Source: CAXMST01 sp035267205 (lineage in GTDB: Bacteria > Actinomycetota > Thermoleophilia > Solirubrobacterales > 70-9). Taken from it: a stretch of 5,849 nt of DNA. The notes beneath the pieces are model-generated. The model did not search any database, was not told the DNA's origin, and saw nothing but the letters and a program-made list of their open reading frames with translations. Both the position numbers and the translations under genes were made by a program. Every line of letters starts with the position of its first letter. Positions within the stretch are counted from its first letter, which is position 1. Shown here one piece after another: positions 5,189-5,849 of the stretch. The stretch covers positions 1-5,849 of the forward strand of contig DATFLZ010000207.1 of the NCBI GenBank assembly GCA_035267205.1, read 5' to 3'.

Positions 5189-5849
5189 ATGAGGAGGGTC
5201 GGCGGGACGCGAGTCGCCCTCGCCGTCGCGGTGCTGGCTGCCGCGCTGCTCGCCGGCTGCGGGGGCGGGAGCGGGGAGAAGACTCCGGCCACGAACCCGG
5301 TGCCGGAGGTCGGTGAGCGGCCGAGCAACAAGGGGCCCAACCTGCTCGTCGTGATGGTCGACGATCAGACGGTGGGCAGCTTCACCCCGGAGATCATGCC
5401 CGGCGTCACGAGCTTCTTCGACGAGGCTGGCAGCGTCTTCGGCCAGGCGATCGCCGCGCCTCCGCTGTGCTGCCCGGCGCGGGCCGGGTTCCTGACCGGC
5501 CGCTACGCCCACAACAACGGCGTGGTCGAGAACGACATCGGCTACCCGACGATGCGCGGCAAGGACCGGACCTTCCCGGTGGCGCTGCAGCGAGCCGGCT
5601 ACCGCACCGGGATGATCGGCAAGTTCCTCAACGGCTACGACCGGGAGAACGGGGCCGACCCCGCCCCCGGCTTCGATCGCTGGTACGCGATGCTCGGCTC
5701 GGCCGAGTACCGGGACTTCGAGGTCAGCGACCAGGGTGAGCGCGGGTTCGCCTCCGGGTACGCGACCCGTGTCCTGACCGACGAGGCCCGCGAGTTCATG
5801 GACCGGGGCGGGCGGCGCCCCTTCTTCCTCTGGCTTTCCTACAACGCTC
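5189..5849 (+). CDS. Formylglycine-dependent type I sulfatase lipoprotein (3' end outside window)
   Basis: Predicted to hydrolyse sulfate esters on the outer face of the membrane. Only the first 220 codons are in the window and no stop is reached. A lipoprotein signal peptide comes first (MRRVGGTR, hydrophobic ALAVAVLAAALLAG, lipobox LAGC with C24), then a Gly/Pro linker. The sulfatase core begins at NLLVVMVDDQ (51-60), where D58 and D59 are the calcium-binding aspartates. The C-x-P-x-R motif is CCPAR (94-98): C94 should become formylglycine, with R98 as its partner. GKFLNGY (144-150) carries the conserved active-site lysine K145 and resembles N-acetylglucosamine-6-sulfatase-like members (GKYLNGY). 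The fragment ends in FFLWLSYNA, after which the family usually has Pro-His. Calling it a glucosamine-6-sulfatase would be too specific. It needs a formylglycine-generating enzyme, which is not in this window. The ATG at 5189 was preferred because it puts the signal peptide first. An in-frame GTG at 5159, overlapping the upstream stop, is possible. Spacing suggests it could be co-transcribed with the mod operon. Confidence 0.88.
   Translation, partial: MRRVGGTRVALAVAVLAAALLAGCGGGSGEKTPATNPVPEVGERPSNKGPNLLVVMVDDQTVGSFTPEIMPGVTSFFDEAGSVFGQAIAAPPLCCPARAGFLTGRYAHNNGVVENDIGYPTMRGKDRTFPVALQRAGYRTGMIGKFLNGYDRENGADPAPGFDRWYAMLGSAEYRDFEVSDQGERGFASGYATRVLTDEAREFMDRGGRRPFFLWLSYNA

Overview
The window is very GC-rich. 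Nearly every third codon position is G or C, proteins are rich in Ala, Arg, Glu and Gly, GTG starts are frequent, and genes are packed with 4-14 bp overlaps. This suggests a high-GC actinomycete-type bacterium. A deep-branching lineage such as Thermoleophilia/Solirubrobacterales would fit, but that is a guess from composition and protein style only.

Layout, left to right. (1) Bases 3-89 hold the last 28 codons of a plus-strand gene, probably a small membrane protein. (2) A convergent minus-strand gene (126-2039) encodes a complete metallo-beta-lactamase-fold alkyl sulfatase of the SdsA1/YjcS/BDS1 type. (3) A 57-bp divergent intergenic region (2040-2096) carries a possible leaderless promoter for the alkyl sulfatase. 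A block of three 11-bp tandem units (2074-2106) runs from this region over the start codon of the next gene. (4) A tight plus-strand operon follows: modA (2097-2867, molybdate-binding lipoprotein), modB (2864-3685, permease), modC (3672-4739, ATPase with a C-terminal TOBE domain), and a small regulator that joins a MerR/BldC-like helix-turn-helix to one Mop/TOBE domain (4747-5166). (5) A formylglycine-dependent lipoprotein sulfatase starts at 5189, 22 bp after the regulator. It runs off the right edge, with 220 codons visible.

How the genes may work together. ModA, ModB and ModC form a complete high-affinity molybdate importer. The HTH-Mop protein is a good candidate for its molybdate-responsive regulator, used in place of a classical ModE. 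Two mechanistically unrelated sulfatases flank the transporter: a zinc-dependent MBL type transcribed divergently, and an FGly type downstream that may belong to the operon. This pairs molybdate uptake with release of its look-alike anion, sulfate. The most notable lead is the 11-bp repeat array at the divergent start region. It is placed where it could let the HTH-Mop protein control both transcription units.
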